From: Lathyrus oleraceus
Lineage: Eukaryota > Streptophyta > Magnoliopsida > Fabales > Fabaceae
Direction of reading: 5' to 3'
Assembly (NCBI RefSeq): GCF_024323335.1
Contig: NC_066581.1
Coordinates: 435,562,238-435,626,237 of the forward strand
DNA: 64,000 nt
Positions 47,918-60,295 of the stretch are shown here, piece by piece (position 1 is the stretch's first letter; each line of letters begins with the position of its first letter). The translations under genes and the position numbers were made by a program. Under the pieces are notes generated by a model that had not been told where the DNA came from, ran no database searches, and saw nothing but the letters and a program-made list of their open reading frames with translations.

Positions 47918-50900
47918 TATCGCATTACGCGAAAAACCGGCGGGAAAACGAAACAACAGAGCCGCCACCGTGCGTTATTTATCCCAAAAGAGGGAAAGGA
48001 AACACTCGAAGTAAACCTGGAAAAGACATGGTCTCGCGACCAAAGAGAGATGGGATCGGGAGTCGGTTATGCGAAGGGAAGGTATTAGCACCCCTACGCA
48101 TCCGTCGTACTCGACGGGATCCACGCACAAAAGAAAGGAATAAGGTTGCTAAACATTGTTCAAACAAACTGCACATACAGGCTGGAAGGAGACACAGAAA
48201 GACAAAAGAAACTAACTCGGCAGGATATCGCATCCTGGGCCTATATAGTCTGTCAGGCACAGACATCAGAGTCGACGTAGTTCGGGACAGGGGGAAACGT
48301 GCTCGCTAGGATGTCGCATCCTATGCATACGTATCTTCTCTGACCGGAGAAGAATCAGTGCCCTCGTAGCTCGGCTAACGCACGCCAAACAAAACACAAA
48401 TAGGAAACCGACTGCCAATCGCTGGACTTATGTCAGACTCCAACCAACAAACACACACAGGAAACCAACTGCCAATCGCTGGACTTATGTCAGACTCCAA
48501 CAAAGAAACAAGACACAGGAAACCAACTGCCAATCACTGGACTTATGTCAGACTCCTAACACACACAAAGGGTTGAACAAGAAAAGGGCGCCCGGAGAGA
48601 TCAGCTCATCTCCTACCTACGTACCTCATCTGGTATGAGGATCAGGGCGACGTAGTTCCCCTAAACCGGGAAAGAACTTCTAACCTAACCAGAGACTGGG
48701 AATGACAAACTAGAAGGGAGACTGACTCGAGCCTAATAGTTATCGTGTAAATTCACCATGGTCTTAGGTTAAGGTTTCTATCTAACTTGCACAGGGAGCA
48801 AGCTATCCTAAACAGCACAGGCAAATACATACAAGCACACAAAGTAAGCACACACACTATATGCACACAATTGGGCTCATACAAGGTTAGACTGTGAAAC
48901 ACAAGCCAACTGGAATCGGGTGTAGTTAGCTCTTAACCCTAACATTGAGAGTTAGGGTGAAGCTGATGAAATGGGAAGTGAGGGTAAGACCTCACAACTC
49001 TTATCCCTGGCTTGGGAGAGCTTGACTCAAATAGAAGGTGTGGGAGTTCAGAAAGTAGGAACTCTTCTATCCACATATGACTGACACAACAAAGATCTTG
49101 GGCTTTTATCCATAATGCGTCAACACAAGGTGTGTGAGCAGAGTGAATGACACAGTGAGTAGCAGGAGATGGATTACACATCTCTTTTATCTGCCAATTG
49201 CCTCTAAAGAGGTCTTTTCCTTCTTGGCACAAAAAGTAAACATTCACAAGCATTGCCTCTTAAGGAGGACTTCAGACAAGTGCCTGCCCATATAACAGGA
49301 CAGGTCTTCCAGACTACATGAAGTCAGAGAGTTATACCTCAATGGTTAAGAAACCAAGCAAAGCAAAAGCAAGTTCAAAAGAACTCAAAGCAACTTAGGT
49401 ACCTGAAAAAAATCTAACCCAATCAGTATACAAGTCAAACAAACAAACAGACAACAGTCATCCATACAATCAGACAGACAAGGCATTATGCAACAATGTG
49501 CAAGCCACAAGCCAACAGGCACAACACAAACAACTTGGCATCAACCTACAAAACAACATAAGGTTATCCAACATCAACCAATTAATCAACTCAAATGAGT
49601 GAGCAACTCCAATCATGGCAATGTGCTTCTTAGCTTGAAATCCACAACCCAAACAGTGAGTCCAAACCACTAGGTCCAAGCCTAGGGTCAAAAGAGGGTC
49701 AAACATCCAAAACAGAACATGAAATTTAACATGAATCAAACTCATTCAATCAAGAACACATTCCAAAAGGTCCCATATCAATATCATTAACCAAGAGCAT
49801 TTCATGAATCAAACATGGCAAGGTATGCAAATTGTGACCACATTGTGACATCAGAATGAACAAATGCACATTAAATCAAAAATGATTCAACTAATATTGG
49901 AAAAATTCATGAGTAAACAGAACATACACCATGATCATCACACAAAAAATTAGGAGCATTGGACATCATTAGGCATGGTAAACATATAGCATAAGTCAAG
50001 ACAAGCACAACAAGCACATGTGTGACACAAATTGTCACACCAACTTAGCATAGGCCTAAAATAGAGATGGATTATGGTAAAAACCTCAAACCAAATCCAA
50101 AACAACACTCAACATGTCTAGAAGTAGTGTGCAAAATTTCACATTCATTGGATAAGGAACAAGCATTTCACAATCAAATGAAATTCAAAGCAATTTAAAA
50201 GCTCAAATGTGACCAACCAGAATGAAAAATCTCAATTAAATCAGAAATGATCCCAAAAATTCCACCAAAAAGCATGAGCAATCACAACATCTATAGCATG
50301 CATCATACAAAAACTCAGGACAATTGGATATCATTTGGCATGGCAAACTCATCAGTCAATTTGAACATCACAAGGTATGACAGAAATTGTCACACCTAAC
50401 TTAGCATGATCATAAAACAGCAATGGTAAATGATAAAAATACCAAATCAACACCAAAATGTCAAGCAATGAGTATAGTTATAGCATGCAAAATTTCATGA
50501 GTATTGGATAAAATCTCAGCATTTCACAAATGATATAGCAAGGCAATGTCAAGAATACATGCATGTTCACATTCCTTAGGCAAAATAATTTTCAGGCCAG
50601 GAACAATTTATGGAAAAATGATAATAAAATAGTAGACAAAAAATGCAACATGATGCAAAAAAACCTCATATTTTTTGGAGCATTATTCAATTTGATATGA
50701 ATTTTGGAAGTGTGGAAAAATTAAAAAAATCCATGAAGCATGTAATAGAAATAATGGAGGGAAATAAGAAAACATGGCATGGTATTTGAATATTTGCAAC
50801 AAGCTGGAATCGAATAGAGGAACAATTTGAATGTGATTGGCGCCCAGCAGCGAAACGCTGCGTTTCACTAATGCGCTGGCCTTGAGTCAACGCAGTCAAC

Positions 50901-52664
50901 AACGCCTGGCCAATGGGAGCGCGCGCATCGCAATTGCATGAGCCAATCAGAATCAAGCTTTGGGAAAACACTTGCAAAACGCAGGAAAGGCATTTTGAAA
51001 GATCAAACGCGTGCCTGGAAACGAAGTTTCATCATCTTCATCATGTTCATCATGAACAGTGCCAGGCTCAAGAACAAAAGTTCTCAGAAATCAAAATCAA
51101 ACATATCATTAGGTAGATCTTTCATCAAGGATCATGAATCAACTAACAACTGAGCATAAATCATCATGTACACATGGAATCGAGCAAAACAAATTTCAAC
51201 CATGGAACTTTAAATCAACATAACTAACTCAATTTGGCATGGAATTTTGTGGTTCAAAGCTCATTTTAATCAGCACATTAAGATCTACAACAATAGCATA
51301 AGCATTTTAAGAATTAGAGAAATCGATTTCATGACCTCTTGAAGAGCATCTTTGGAATTCGCTTGATTCAGGCTTTGGCAATGCTCAAAAGTTCTTCTAT
51401 AACACTTGTATGGATGATTGGATGAAGAATTGAAGCTTAATTGTGCACGATCTCTCCAAAATCAGATTTCACCATTGATGCTTCCAAGCTTCGAGCATGC
51501 TTCAAACTGCACTGATTCTCTTGATTCTTCCTTCAATCTTGCTCAAAGTTGCTTCCAGATGATGAATTGATCAAGAAAAGTGGATTGTGTTTGAAGAATT
51601 TGCAAGAAAAAAGTGAGAGAAAATTTGTATATTCTAGATCTAGATCTGAAATTATGAGTGTTCTTAGCTGAAAACAGTTAGGGTTTGTGTTATATACTTC
51701 CTCCTAATCATGCTCTTAATCATGTTTAAGCAAATGGTAAGTGGATTAGCAAAAATGAGGTGCATTTTCAAATTGGCAATTTCACCCTATGCATGAAAAT
51801 GCATGGTGAACAGTACACGAAAATGCATTAAATTCACTTCAAATTTTGTCTTGGAGCCAATGGAAGTGGTGAAATGTTCAAATAATGCATCCATTTTAAA
51901 TTCCATAATTTCCCTCCAAAAATCAAGTGAAATGAAAATAATTATGTGATGACAATTGGTGTAATGCAATGCATGATTTGGAAAGTATAGGTCAAAATAA
52001 GAACAATGCAAAAAGAACCACTTGAATTGGAGTTTTGGTTTGAAAGTTATGCACATTTGAATCTCAAACCACACTTTGTCAAGATTGATCCATATCTTTT
52101 CAACCACACATGAGAAATCCATGATCTTGAACTTTTTGGAAATGGGAGAGAAAGATCTTCAACTTTCATGTTGGACAAAATTTCATTTGAAGCTTTCTTG
52201 ATGATGTAATCTTGAGTTGAAAACCTTTCCATTTTTGGCAATTTCAAATTACAGGTCACCTGCTATTTTTGGAAAGTCTTGATCTGACCTCAAATCCTTC
52301 AATGTTGATGTTTGAAATGTCAAATGAGACTTGTTTACACATGAATGAGGCATCTCTAACCATCTCCCACCTCTAAATCCACAGTTGACTTCTATTGACT
52401 TTTTAGGGTTTAAGATGATTTGCACATTGGCTGATGATCCTTGAACCTCCAATTCTTGGCCAAACCACTTCAAAATGATCCTTAGATCACATGAACTCAT
52501 TGCACCAACCCTAGGGCTTTGATTCCATGGAAAATGCACTTGCTTGCTTGCACAACTGAATCTCCTGACCAGTCTTGCCTGATGACTTGATGGACTATGC
52601 AATGTTTATGACCTAAAATGAAAATGTATATACAAAATGGGAGGTGCAAATTTGAGGTGCTACA
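47918..52664 (-). repeat. 5' LTR of element C
   Basis: 4747 bp, matching 30333-35091 at an offset of about 17585 with small indels, one of 12 bases near 52385. Its inner end reads TATCGC on the plus strand where the other LTR has TGTCGC, so the terminal CA has become TA on the sense strand. Landmarks: PBS-like site 47957-47967, TACGTA modules about 48216-48285, 48305-48375 and 48590-48665, CCAATC repeats 48410-48560, hairpins 49283-49304 and 50374-50396, and TATA box 51689-51698. Confidence 0.95.
51689..51698 (-). promoter_or_regulatory. Probable TATA box, C 5' LTR
   Basis: The sense strand reads AGTATATAAC, same context as 34104-34113. It would drive transcription of C towards lower coordinates. 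Confidence 0.6.
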
Positions 52665-52669
52665 CGTCC
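52665..52669. repeat. Target site duplication of C (right copy), CGTCC
   Basis: The partner of 30328-30332. The B pro frame continues from here across C to 30332. Confidence 0.95.
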
Positions 52670-54297
52670 CAACCTCATCCTTAGCATCTATATAAGAAAA
52701 GGAAGACATATGGCTAACCAAGAGAGCCTTCTCTCCCCCTAATACCACCAACTTTTTGTTTTTGACAAATTTCAATTTTTGGTGTAGGGTGGATGTCACG
52801 GCGCCTGCCTCGTGAATCCATGGTCTTCCCAATAAACAGCTATATGATGGGTGGATATCCATGACCTAAAAAGTGATCTGGAAATCACTAGGTCCAATCT
52901 TGTCTGGGAGTTCAACCTCTCCAATCACAGTTTTGCGGGTTCCATCAAAAGCTTTCACGACCACTCCACTCTGCCTCATGGGAGGCCCCTGGTAGGACAG
53001 TCTAGCCAGAGTGGTTTTTGGTAACACATTCAGCGATGATCCAGTGTCTACTAGAACATTAGACATGGCATCATCCTTGTAATTCATGGAGATGTGAAGT
53101 GCCAAACTGTGGTTCCTTCCCTCCTCGGGGAGATTAGCATCACATAAACTCAGATTGTTACAAGCAGTAATGTTTGCAACAATACTATCAAATTGTTCTA
53201 TTGTGACGTCATGATCTACAAACGCCACGTCCAACACCTTCTGCAGAGCTTCTCGGTGTGGCTCAGAGTTCATTAACAAAGATAGTACAAAGATCTTTGA
53301 AGGCGTTTGTAGAAGCTGATCTACAATGTTGTATTCACTCCTCTTGATGAGCCTTGGCATCTCATCGTAGTCCTCTTTCATCATGCCATTATGGCCATCA
53401 GGGATAGGAGTTTTAGCAATAACGGCGGCAAGTCTATTAACAACAAGTGCCAGATTCGGAGAAACAACAGAATTCCCTAATGGACGAACAACACTCTCAG
53501 CAGTATCAACCCTTCTTGTGTCAGCCTAGGGTTTCGGCGGGGCCGAGAAAACACGACCACTACGGGTCAGGCCACTGACATCAGCGATATTAACAATATA
53601 GGTGGAAGGTAGGGGCACCTCCTTCCTATCTTCCAATGCCACAACATTATAACGATAGGGAACAACCTTATCAGAAGAATATGGCACAGGGCCAGCTGGC
53701 TTGATTATGAGAGCAAGAGAAGCCTTCTGCTTGTTGCCATCATATCGGATGACAACAGACTCAGGTATCCTGAATACTGGCGATATCACATTAACTTCAT
53801 CATCCTCATCACGATTCTGAAGTATTTCTATTACACCTTCATCCAGCATTTCTTGGATGTCTTTTCTAACTTGACGACATCCCCTCTCATTGACAGTGCA
53901 AACACGGCAACTGTCGTGGTCATGCTCATAGTGACTGTATCCACACAATAGTCTGTGCATCTCGACCAAAGATTGTCGGATATGGCTGACATATCGGATC
54001 TTGTATTTACCAGGGCAACCCTGAACCATGTTGACAGCAGATTTCCCATGCTCGTGCAATGGGTTCTTCCTGACATTAGGACCTACGTCCTCGAAAAACA
54101 ATATACCGCTTCTCACAAGGTCTTGAACCTTAATCTTCAACGGGTAGTAATTCTCCACATCATGTCCGGGAGCACCGGAATGATAAACACAATGAAGCTC
54201 AGGCTTATACCACCACTGAGGATAGATAGGCATAGCAGGTGGGTCACGTGGAGTGATCAGTTTCCTTTCTATCAAAGGAGGATATAACTCTGCATAG
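52665..54297 (-). pseudogene. gag: Element B gag C-terminal part and protease, disabled
   Basis: It aligns with A's gag-pro from YAELYP onward: knuckle-like CVYHSGAPGHDVENY (last Cys is Tyr), a Gly/Cys-containing HDHDSCRVC segment, protease VDTGSSLNVLP and CLLGRPWIH. TAG stops at 53528-53526 and at 52868-52866; the second replaces the Gln of A's ITFQVMD. The upstream gag is cut off by E at 54297, so the capsid region and ORF1 of B are not visible. The C insertion ends this block at 52665. Confidence 0.9.
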
Positions 54298-55552
54298 TGT
54301 AACACCTCAAAATTTGCCCTCCTCTCTTGGGACTAGCTTAACATATTGCATTTCATTTTTTAGGACATTAGTCATTGCATCTTTGCATATCATGTGGCAA
54401 CAATAAGCAAGTCATCCTCCTAGGTCTTGATCAGAAGATAAAGAGGTTAAGATGCAAGCTTGAAGGTCTCATTGAATTGATCACTAGCCATCTGAGGGTG
54501 TGTGCTTCAAATTAGGGTTTTTTGGTGCCTCAAGGAGATTGATCATCATCTTGGTTGAAATGGTGGATCATCATCATCATGGTCTTGTCATCATCCAAGG
54601 GTTTCATTGTGCTTGATCAGATTCCTTGAGATTAGGGTTTTGACCTCTGGTCAACCCTAATCATCTGCATTGTGCCAATCAGGGCTTGTCAAAGGAGATG
54701 AGGGTCTTCATTGAGATGGGGATCATCATATGGTTTTAATGAGCTTATGGAAGTTAGGGTTTCATGTTTGAGCCATTTCATCAGGAGATTGAGGCTCAAA
54801 TTCATCTGTGCATAGCCAATTCATCTATCAGTCAACAAAAGTCAACCACAAGTCAACTGATGAATTTGGAGGTGGGAGAGGGTTAGAAACACTTCATTCA
54901 TGTCCAAACAAGTTTCATTTGACATTTTAAACATCAAGATTGAAGAGAATAGAGTCAGATGAAAACTTTCCAAAAATAGAAAGTGACTTGTAATTCAAAA
55001 TTGCCAAAAATGGAAAGGTTTTCTCCTCAAGATTACATGTCCAAAAATGCTTCAAATGAAATTTTGTCCAACATGAAAGTTGTAGATCTTTCTCTCACCT
55101 TTCCAAAAAGTCCAAGAACATGAATTTCTCATGTGTGGTTGGCAAGTTATGGATCAATCTTGGTCAAGAAAATTTGAATTTCAAAAGTGCATAACTTTTG
55201 AACCAAAAGGCCAAATGGAGTGGGATTTTTTGCCACATTCTTCTTTTGTCATGTACTATCCAAATTCAAGAATCATAATCCATGAATTCTCCTCACAAAA
55301 ATATTGAACTTTTCACTTGAATTCCATTTGAAAATTGGAGGGAAAAGGCAAATTTGAAAATTAGGCATGGCATTCACTTGCTACCACTTGAATTTGGTTC
55401 TACACAGCATTTCCAATTGAATTGAGGCATAAAACCTGCACTGTTACATTGGTATGCACATGTGAGGGTGGATTGGCTAATTGGTCACAAAACTTGGTTT
55501 CCATTAATCATTTGCATTTTGGCTAATCATGATTAGCAACTTCATTAACATC

Positions 55553-55565
55553 ACATATATAAACC
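55553..55565 (+). promoter_or_regulatory. Probable TATA box, E LTR
   Basis: CATATATAAACC followed by TAATTCTAACTG, about 1.26 kb from the LTR start, the same context as the TATA boxes of A and C. Confidence 0.6.
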
Positions 55566-58513
55566 TAATTCTAACTGTTTTCTAATTAAGCATAACAGAA
55601 TTGTGAAATCTAGATCTAGATCTCAAGAACTCTTCATTTTTCCTCTCAACTTTTCTCCATTTTTCTGCATAAACATTGCCTTTGCTTTGATCAATCCTTC
55701 ATCCATATGCATTAGTGAAGCTATTTGAAGAAAGATCACAAGGTTTTCGAGCAAATTCAAGGACTGTTGAAGCATGTGTTCAACAATGGCAAATGGAGAT
55801 TGGAGCTAAATCGTGCCAATTCAACTCTCAAGCGTTCATCCAAAGCATCATACAAGAGTTGTAGAGTTTCTGTTTCAGCATTGCAAGGCCAGAAAACATC
55901 AAATTCACTTCTGCCATTCAATTGAGGTCAGTTTTTCGAATGTGATGATTCTTGAAATTGATACATGCTTTTGGTAGATCTTGGAATGTATGTTAATCTG
56001 CAATTTGAATCGTTGAAATCCATGAAGAAACAAAGAAGTTATGTTGATTTTAAGATTGATGCACCAAAATGTTTTCCTTCGAATCTTTTAATTTAGGAAG
56101 AATTAGGTTAAAGTGATTAGTGATTCGTGTTGCTGGTTGAAAGATGAACACGGTGATATAAAGTTTGTCAAAATCTGGTACAAAAGTTCTTGAGCTGGGA
56201 ATTTGCGAAGAACACGATGAATGTTAGGGTTTCTTGAATGCAGAACGTGTTTGATCCGTTTCTTTGCCTTGCTGCATGCGCTTGGGTGTTAGTGGCTCAT
56301 GCACTGGACCACGTGTCCTGGTGCTTTAACTGTAGCGCGCTAATTCAAATATCCACACTCCCTTCGATTCTGGCCGAAGACAATTCCATTTTGGCCATTG
56401 CATTTTTAGTTCATCATTTCTCACATGTTCATACTATGCTTCATGTCATTTTTTATTTTTTATCCACATTAAAAAATTCATAACTCTAAAAATAATTGTC
56501 CAATTCACATGAGATTTTTTCATTGTTTTCGTTATGACCTCTACTTTTTTATGGTGATTTTTCCAGAATTTGTGCACGTGTGGATTTTCATTTTGGCTAG
56601 GGTTTATGTTTACATGTCATCTCTTGCACCTTGCTTGCCATTCTTGTTGTGAAATGATGATGCTTAGTCCAATGGAGCTGAAAATTTACATGTGTAAAAT
56701 AGATATCCTTAGGGACATTTTGGTATAGCGTTTGCATTTTTTGCTTTCCTGGTTGATGAGATATGATGTGATGAATATAGGTGTGACAATGTGTGTTACA
56801 CCATTTCTTGTCCAACTTGTGGATTTTCCTTACCATGGCATTTAAATGCCAATGGCTCTGAATTTTTGCATGTTGCTACTTCTGGATGTTAGGTTTGAGC
56901 ATGATTTTGTATAGAGTTTTTGGTTCCATTTCCTATTTGTTTGAGATTTTCTTTGCTGATTGGTCAAGTGTGGACTTTTTGAGAGTCATGATCTTAAAAG
57001 ATTTGTGAAATGCTTGATGTTTATTGGATGGACTTGAAATTTTGTGGAGTGATTCTAGACACTTTTAAGTTTGTCTTGGCTTTGGTTTGGGTCATTTATC
57101 ATGTGTAGATTCTGTTTTAGGCTTGTGTGAAGTTGGTATATGGAATTGTGCTTCCTTTGAGCTTGTTTTGCCATGCCTTGACTTGATGAATTTAATTGAC
57201 ATGCTTCCCCTTATCCAATTGACTTGAATTTTGGTATGGTGAACATGTAATGAGTGCTGTTTAGCCATGATTTTTCTTGAGATTTATTGAATTATTTTTT
57301 GATTGGATGTGGATTGATTCATTCTGTTTGCTTCAATGAGCTTTGAAATTGCACACTTTGCCTTAGATGCTTTGTGAAATGAAATTGGTGTATGATATGA
57401 ATGTGAGACCACTTGGACATTGTTCTTAATTGATTGAACTTGATTATTGTCAATTTTCATGTTCTGTTTTGAATTATTTCTCCCTATTTGACCCTAGGCC
57501 TTGTCCTAGTGGTTAGTGCTTATGTTTGAGTTGTGTTTTCAGGACAAGAAGCATATGGCCCTGAGGAGTTTGATTCACATGGCTTGAGTTGCTTATTTGA
57601 TTGATGTTGATTAATATTGAATTGTTTTGTAGGTGGATTAAGTCATTTGAGTTGAGCTTGTGCTTTGCTTGATGCATTGCTTGTGTACAGTTAACTGTTG
57701 ACTTGTAATTGTCTGTTTGACTGTTTGAGTTGTGTACTGACTGAGTTAGATTGTTTTCAGGTACATTAGTTTCTATAGTTCATTGTGAACTTGCTTTTGC
57801 TGTTGCTTGGTTGCTTAACAAATTGAGGTAGAATTCTCTGACTCCATGTAGTCTGGAAGACCTGGCCTGTTACTTGGTCAGGCACCTGTCTGAAGTCCTC
57901 CTTAAGAGGCAATGCTTGTGATTGTTTATCTTTGTCCCCAAGCAGGAAAAGACCTTGGATAAGGCAATTGGCAGATACAAGAGATGTGCAATCCATCTCC
58001 TGCTATTCAGTCGAGTCATCCCTTTGCTCACACAACTGGTGTTGATGCATTGTGGATATTAACCCAAGATCCATGTTGAGTCAGTCATAAGTGTAGAAGG
58101 GTTCCAACTTTCTGAACCCACACTTCCTTTGTCTAAAGCTCTCCCTGGCCAGGGATAAGAGCTGTGAGGCACACCCCTCACTTCCTATTTCATCTGCTTC
58201 ACCCTAACTCTTAATCTTAGGGTTAAGAGCTAACATCACCCTGATACAGTTGGCTTGCTTTTGCAGCCTAACCCTTGTGTGAGCCCACTTTGTTTGTATA
58301 TAGTGTGTGCTATTTGTGTGTATGATTATTTATTGTGCTTGTATGCTTTTCTTTGCCTGTTTAGGATAGCTTGCTGCCTGTGCAAGTTAGATAGAAAACT
58401 CAACCTAGGACCATTGTGGAATACATGATAACTATTAGGCTCGAGTCAGTCTCCCTTCTAGTTGGTCATTTCCCAGTCTCTGGTTAGGAGAAAGTTTCTC
58501 CCCTGTTCAGGGG

Positions 58514-58945
58514 AACTACGTTGCCCTGATCCTCATACCAGATGAGGTACGTAGGCAGGAGATCGTACGAGATCTCTCCGGGAACCCTTTTTCTTTTTGT
58601 GTGTGTTTGCTTGACAGTTATTAGGCTCGAGTTCCCGACTCCCTATTAACTTGTTGTCTGTTTGGTTTCTTCTTGTGTGTTAGGAGATGGATGTAAGCCC
58701 AGCGATTGGCATTCCGTATCCTCTTGTTGTGTGCTTGGAGTCCGATATAAGTCCAGCAATTGGCATTTGGTTTCCAGGGTGTGTTTATTGGTTCGGAGTC
58801 TGATGTAAGTCCAACGATTGGCATTCGGTTTCCATGTTTGCCTGTGTGCGTGTGTTTTGTTTCGGCGTGCGTGAGCCGAACTACGGTAGCTCTGATTCTC
58901 ATTCCAGATGAGATACGTAGGCATAGGATGCGATATCCTAGCGAG
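58514..58945 (+). other. TACGTA two-stem modules and CCAATC-type repeats, E LTR
   Basis: Module 58514-58582: CTACGT, CCCTGAT, stem CTCAT/ATGAG, ACGTAG, second stem GAGATC/GATCTC. Module 58879-58945: CTACGG, CTCTGAT, stem CTCAT/ATGAG, TACGTAG, second stem AGGAT/ATCCT. Three ~60-bp repeats lie between them. The layout matches C and F. Confidence 0.65.
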
Positions 58946-59187
58946 CCCTCTCCCCTCTTCCTCCACCTGTGTTGTCTTCGGTGTGTGTGTGTGTGATGTT
59001 TGTTTTAGCAACCTTGTTCTATCTTTTGAGCGTGGATCCCGTCGAGTACGACGGATGCGTAGGGGTGCTAATACCTTCCCTTCGCATAACCGACTCCCGA
59101 TCCCATCTCTCTTTGGTCGCGAGACCATGTCTTTTCCAGGTTTACTTCGAGCGTTTCCTTTCCCTTTTTGGGATAAATAACGCATGG

Positions 59188-59198
59188 TGGCGGCTCTG
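59188..59198 (+). other. PBS-like sequence inside E LTR
   Basis: TGGCGGCTCTG is identical to the first 11 bases of E's PBS 58 bp downstream, including the G that distinguishes E's PBS from those of A and C. Confidence 0.75.
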
Positions 59199-59245
59199 TT
59201 TGTTTTTGTTTTAGCCCGCCGGTTGTTTTTCGCGGATGCGACAGC

Positions 59246-59263
59246 TGGCGGCTCTGCTGGGGA
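59246..59263 (+). other. Primer binding site of element E
   Basis: TGGCGGCTCTGCTGGGGA, two bases after the LTR end. It matches tRNA-Arg 3' end with G in place of A at position 6. Confidence 0.88.
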
Positions 59264-60295
59264 ATAGAGAAGTTGACCTATTGCTGGTCCATCTTCCCTA
59301 AGCGAGTCTCTCCTAGCGTTCTAGGATAGTTTAGGTTGCTTGTGTTGCTTTATTTATTGCATTTATTATTATGTTATGTATATATTTGCATAAATATTTG
59401 CATGCATCATACTATCATGTTGTTGTCCTCTGTACAGGTGGTTCCTCTGTTTTGGGGTGGGTGTTCTGAGTGGGGCTAAAACCCAGGCCCGAGTATACAC
59501 CTAGGATTAGTGTGGTCTCATGTTGCCTCCCTCATGTTAGGTCAACATGTTTTTTTTGGCAACGTGATGTACCACAAGCCGGACGAGGTTCTTTTGAGGG
59601 AACTTTTCCTTTATGGAGTATCCACTTTGGTTGAGTTGCTTCATCTGAACTATTGACTTCGGTGACCGATCTTTCCCGGATCTTTGGTTTAGACGATCTT
59701 AAGAGAGCTACAACAGCACACCCGAAAGGGCAAACCCGTTGAGTATCTTTGCCCGATTGTCAAGACCATTATCCGCCTTAGGATGACCTGATTAGAATTC
59801 ACCTGTGAGGGGAGGGTGATTCTTACAGATGCATGTTCAGATGGTGACTTTGATGATGACTATTGGTTCCGTGGATCAGAGTCCTATTTATAAGTCGGAT
59901 TTATGGACATTTATTTCTGAAACGCCGGAGTGCTGTCCGTGTTATTTATCAGTGGGGATCCGTTTATTTCAGGATTCCCCGGGCCGATTCAGAGATTGTT
60001 GTGGTTATCTGTTCAGAGGACTTTCTGATGATGATGGTGATGTATCTTTCAGTTCCGTTTATTTCGGAACTCCCGAGTTGGATTTGTGGTTACATATTCC
60101 TTCAGATGGTTGTGATCAGTTCAGAGATCAGGGTTTCAGGGCAACAGATGTTCAGATGACTTGGAGGATGATTATGCATTGCATTCATTCGTCAACATCA
60201 TCACATTTTGCATTTACCTGCATCTAACACATGTTTATCCATATGCAGGGACATTTTTGATCGAGATCCTGGTTGAGAGACTTCTTCGCTCAGAC
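59264..60295 (+). other. Element E leader between PBS and ORF1
   Basis: About 1 kb of non-coding leader. Open frames at 59829-60227 overlap each other and resemble nothing in A or C. A splice-acceptor-like TTATCCATATGCAG|G lies at 60248, 48 bp before the ORF1 ATG. Confidence 0.65.

Larger units (their letters stand above)
30333..52664 (-). mobile_element. Element C: complete Ogre-type Ty3/gypsy retrotransposon, 22.3 kb
   Basis: Two LTRs of 4759 and 4747 bp, TG/CA ends (one mutated), target duplication CGTCC, tRNA-Arg PBS, ORF1, gag-pro, intron, pol, repeat-rich 3' UTR and polypurine tract. Its proteins and LTRs differ clearly from A and B, so it is a separate family, and its LTRs resemble E and F. 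The LTR copies differ at roughly 1-1.5% by eye, somewhat older than A. The coding region has several nonsense changes but no frameshift noticed. Confidence 0.95.
54298..59243 (+). repeat. 5' LTR of element E
   Basis: 4946 bp from TGTAACAC to TGCGACA, followed by the PBS. Landmarks: TATA box (55553-55565), hairpins 56780-56802, 57861-57882, 58137-58163 and 58202-58222, TACGTA modules 58514-58582 and 58879-58945, three CCAATC-type repeats read as GCGATTGGCATTCCG (58685-58835), a TG microsatellite-like run (58980-58996), and PBS-like TGGCGGCTCTG (59188-59198). A second copy is not in the window, so the left end rests on the junction with B and on similarity to the C LTR end. Confidence 0.92.

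Noticed and set aside
54298..59243. Host gene or promoter in the long stretch without conserved ORFs
   Set aside because: It matches the C and F LTRs in landmarks and ends at a PBS, so it is an LTR.
59829..60227. Two overlapping ORFs in the E leader as small proteins
   Set aside because: No relatives in the leaders of A or C and no shared motif. They overlap each other in different frames.
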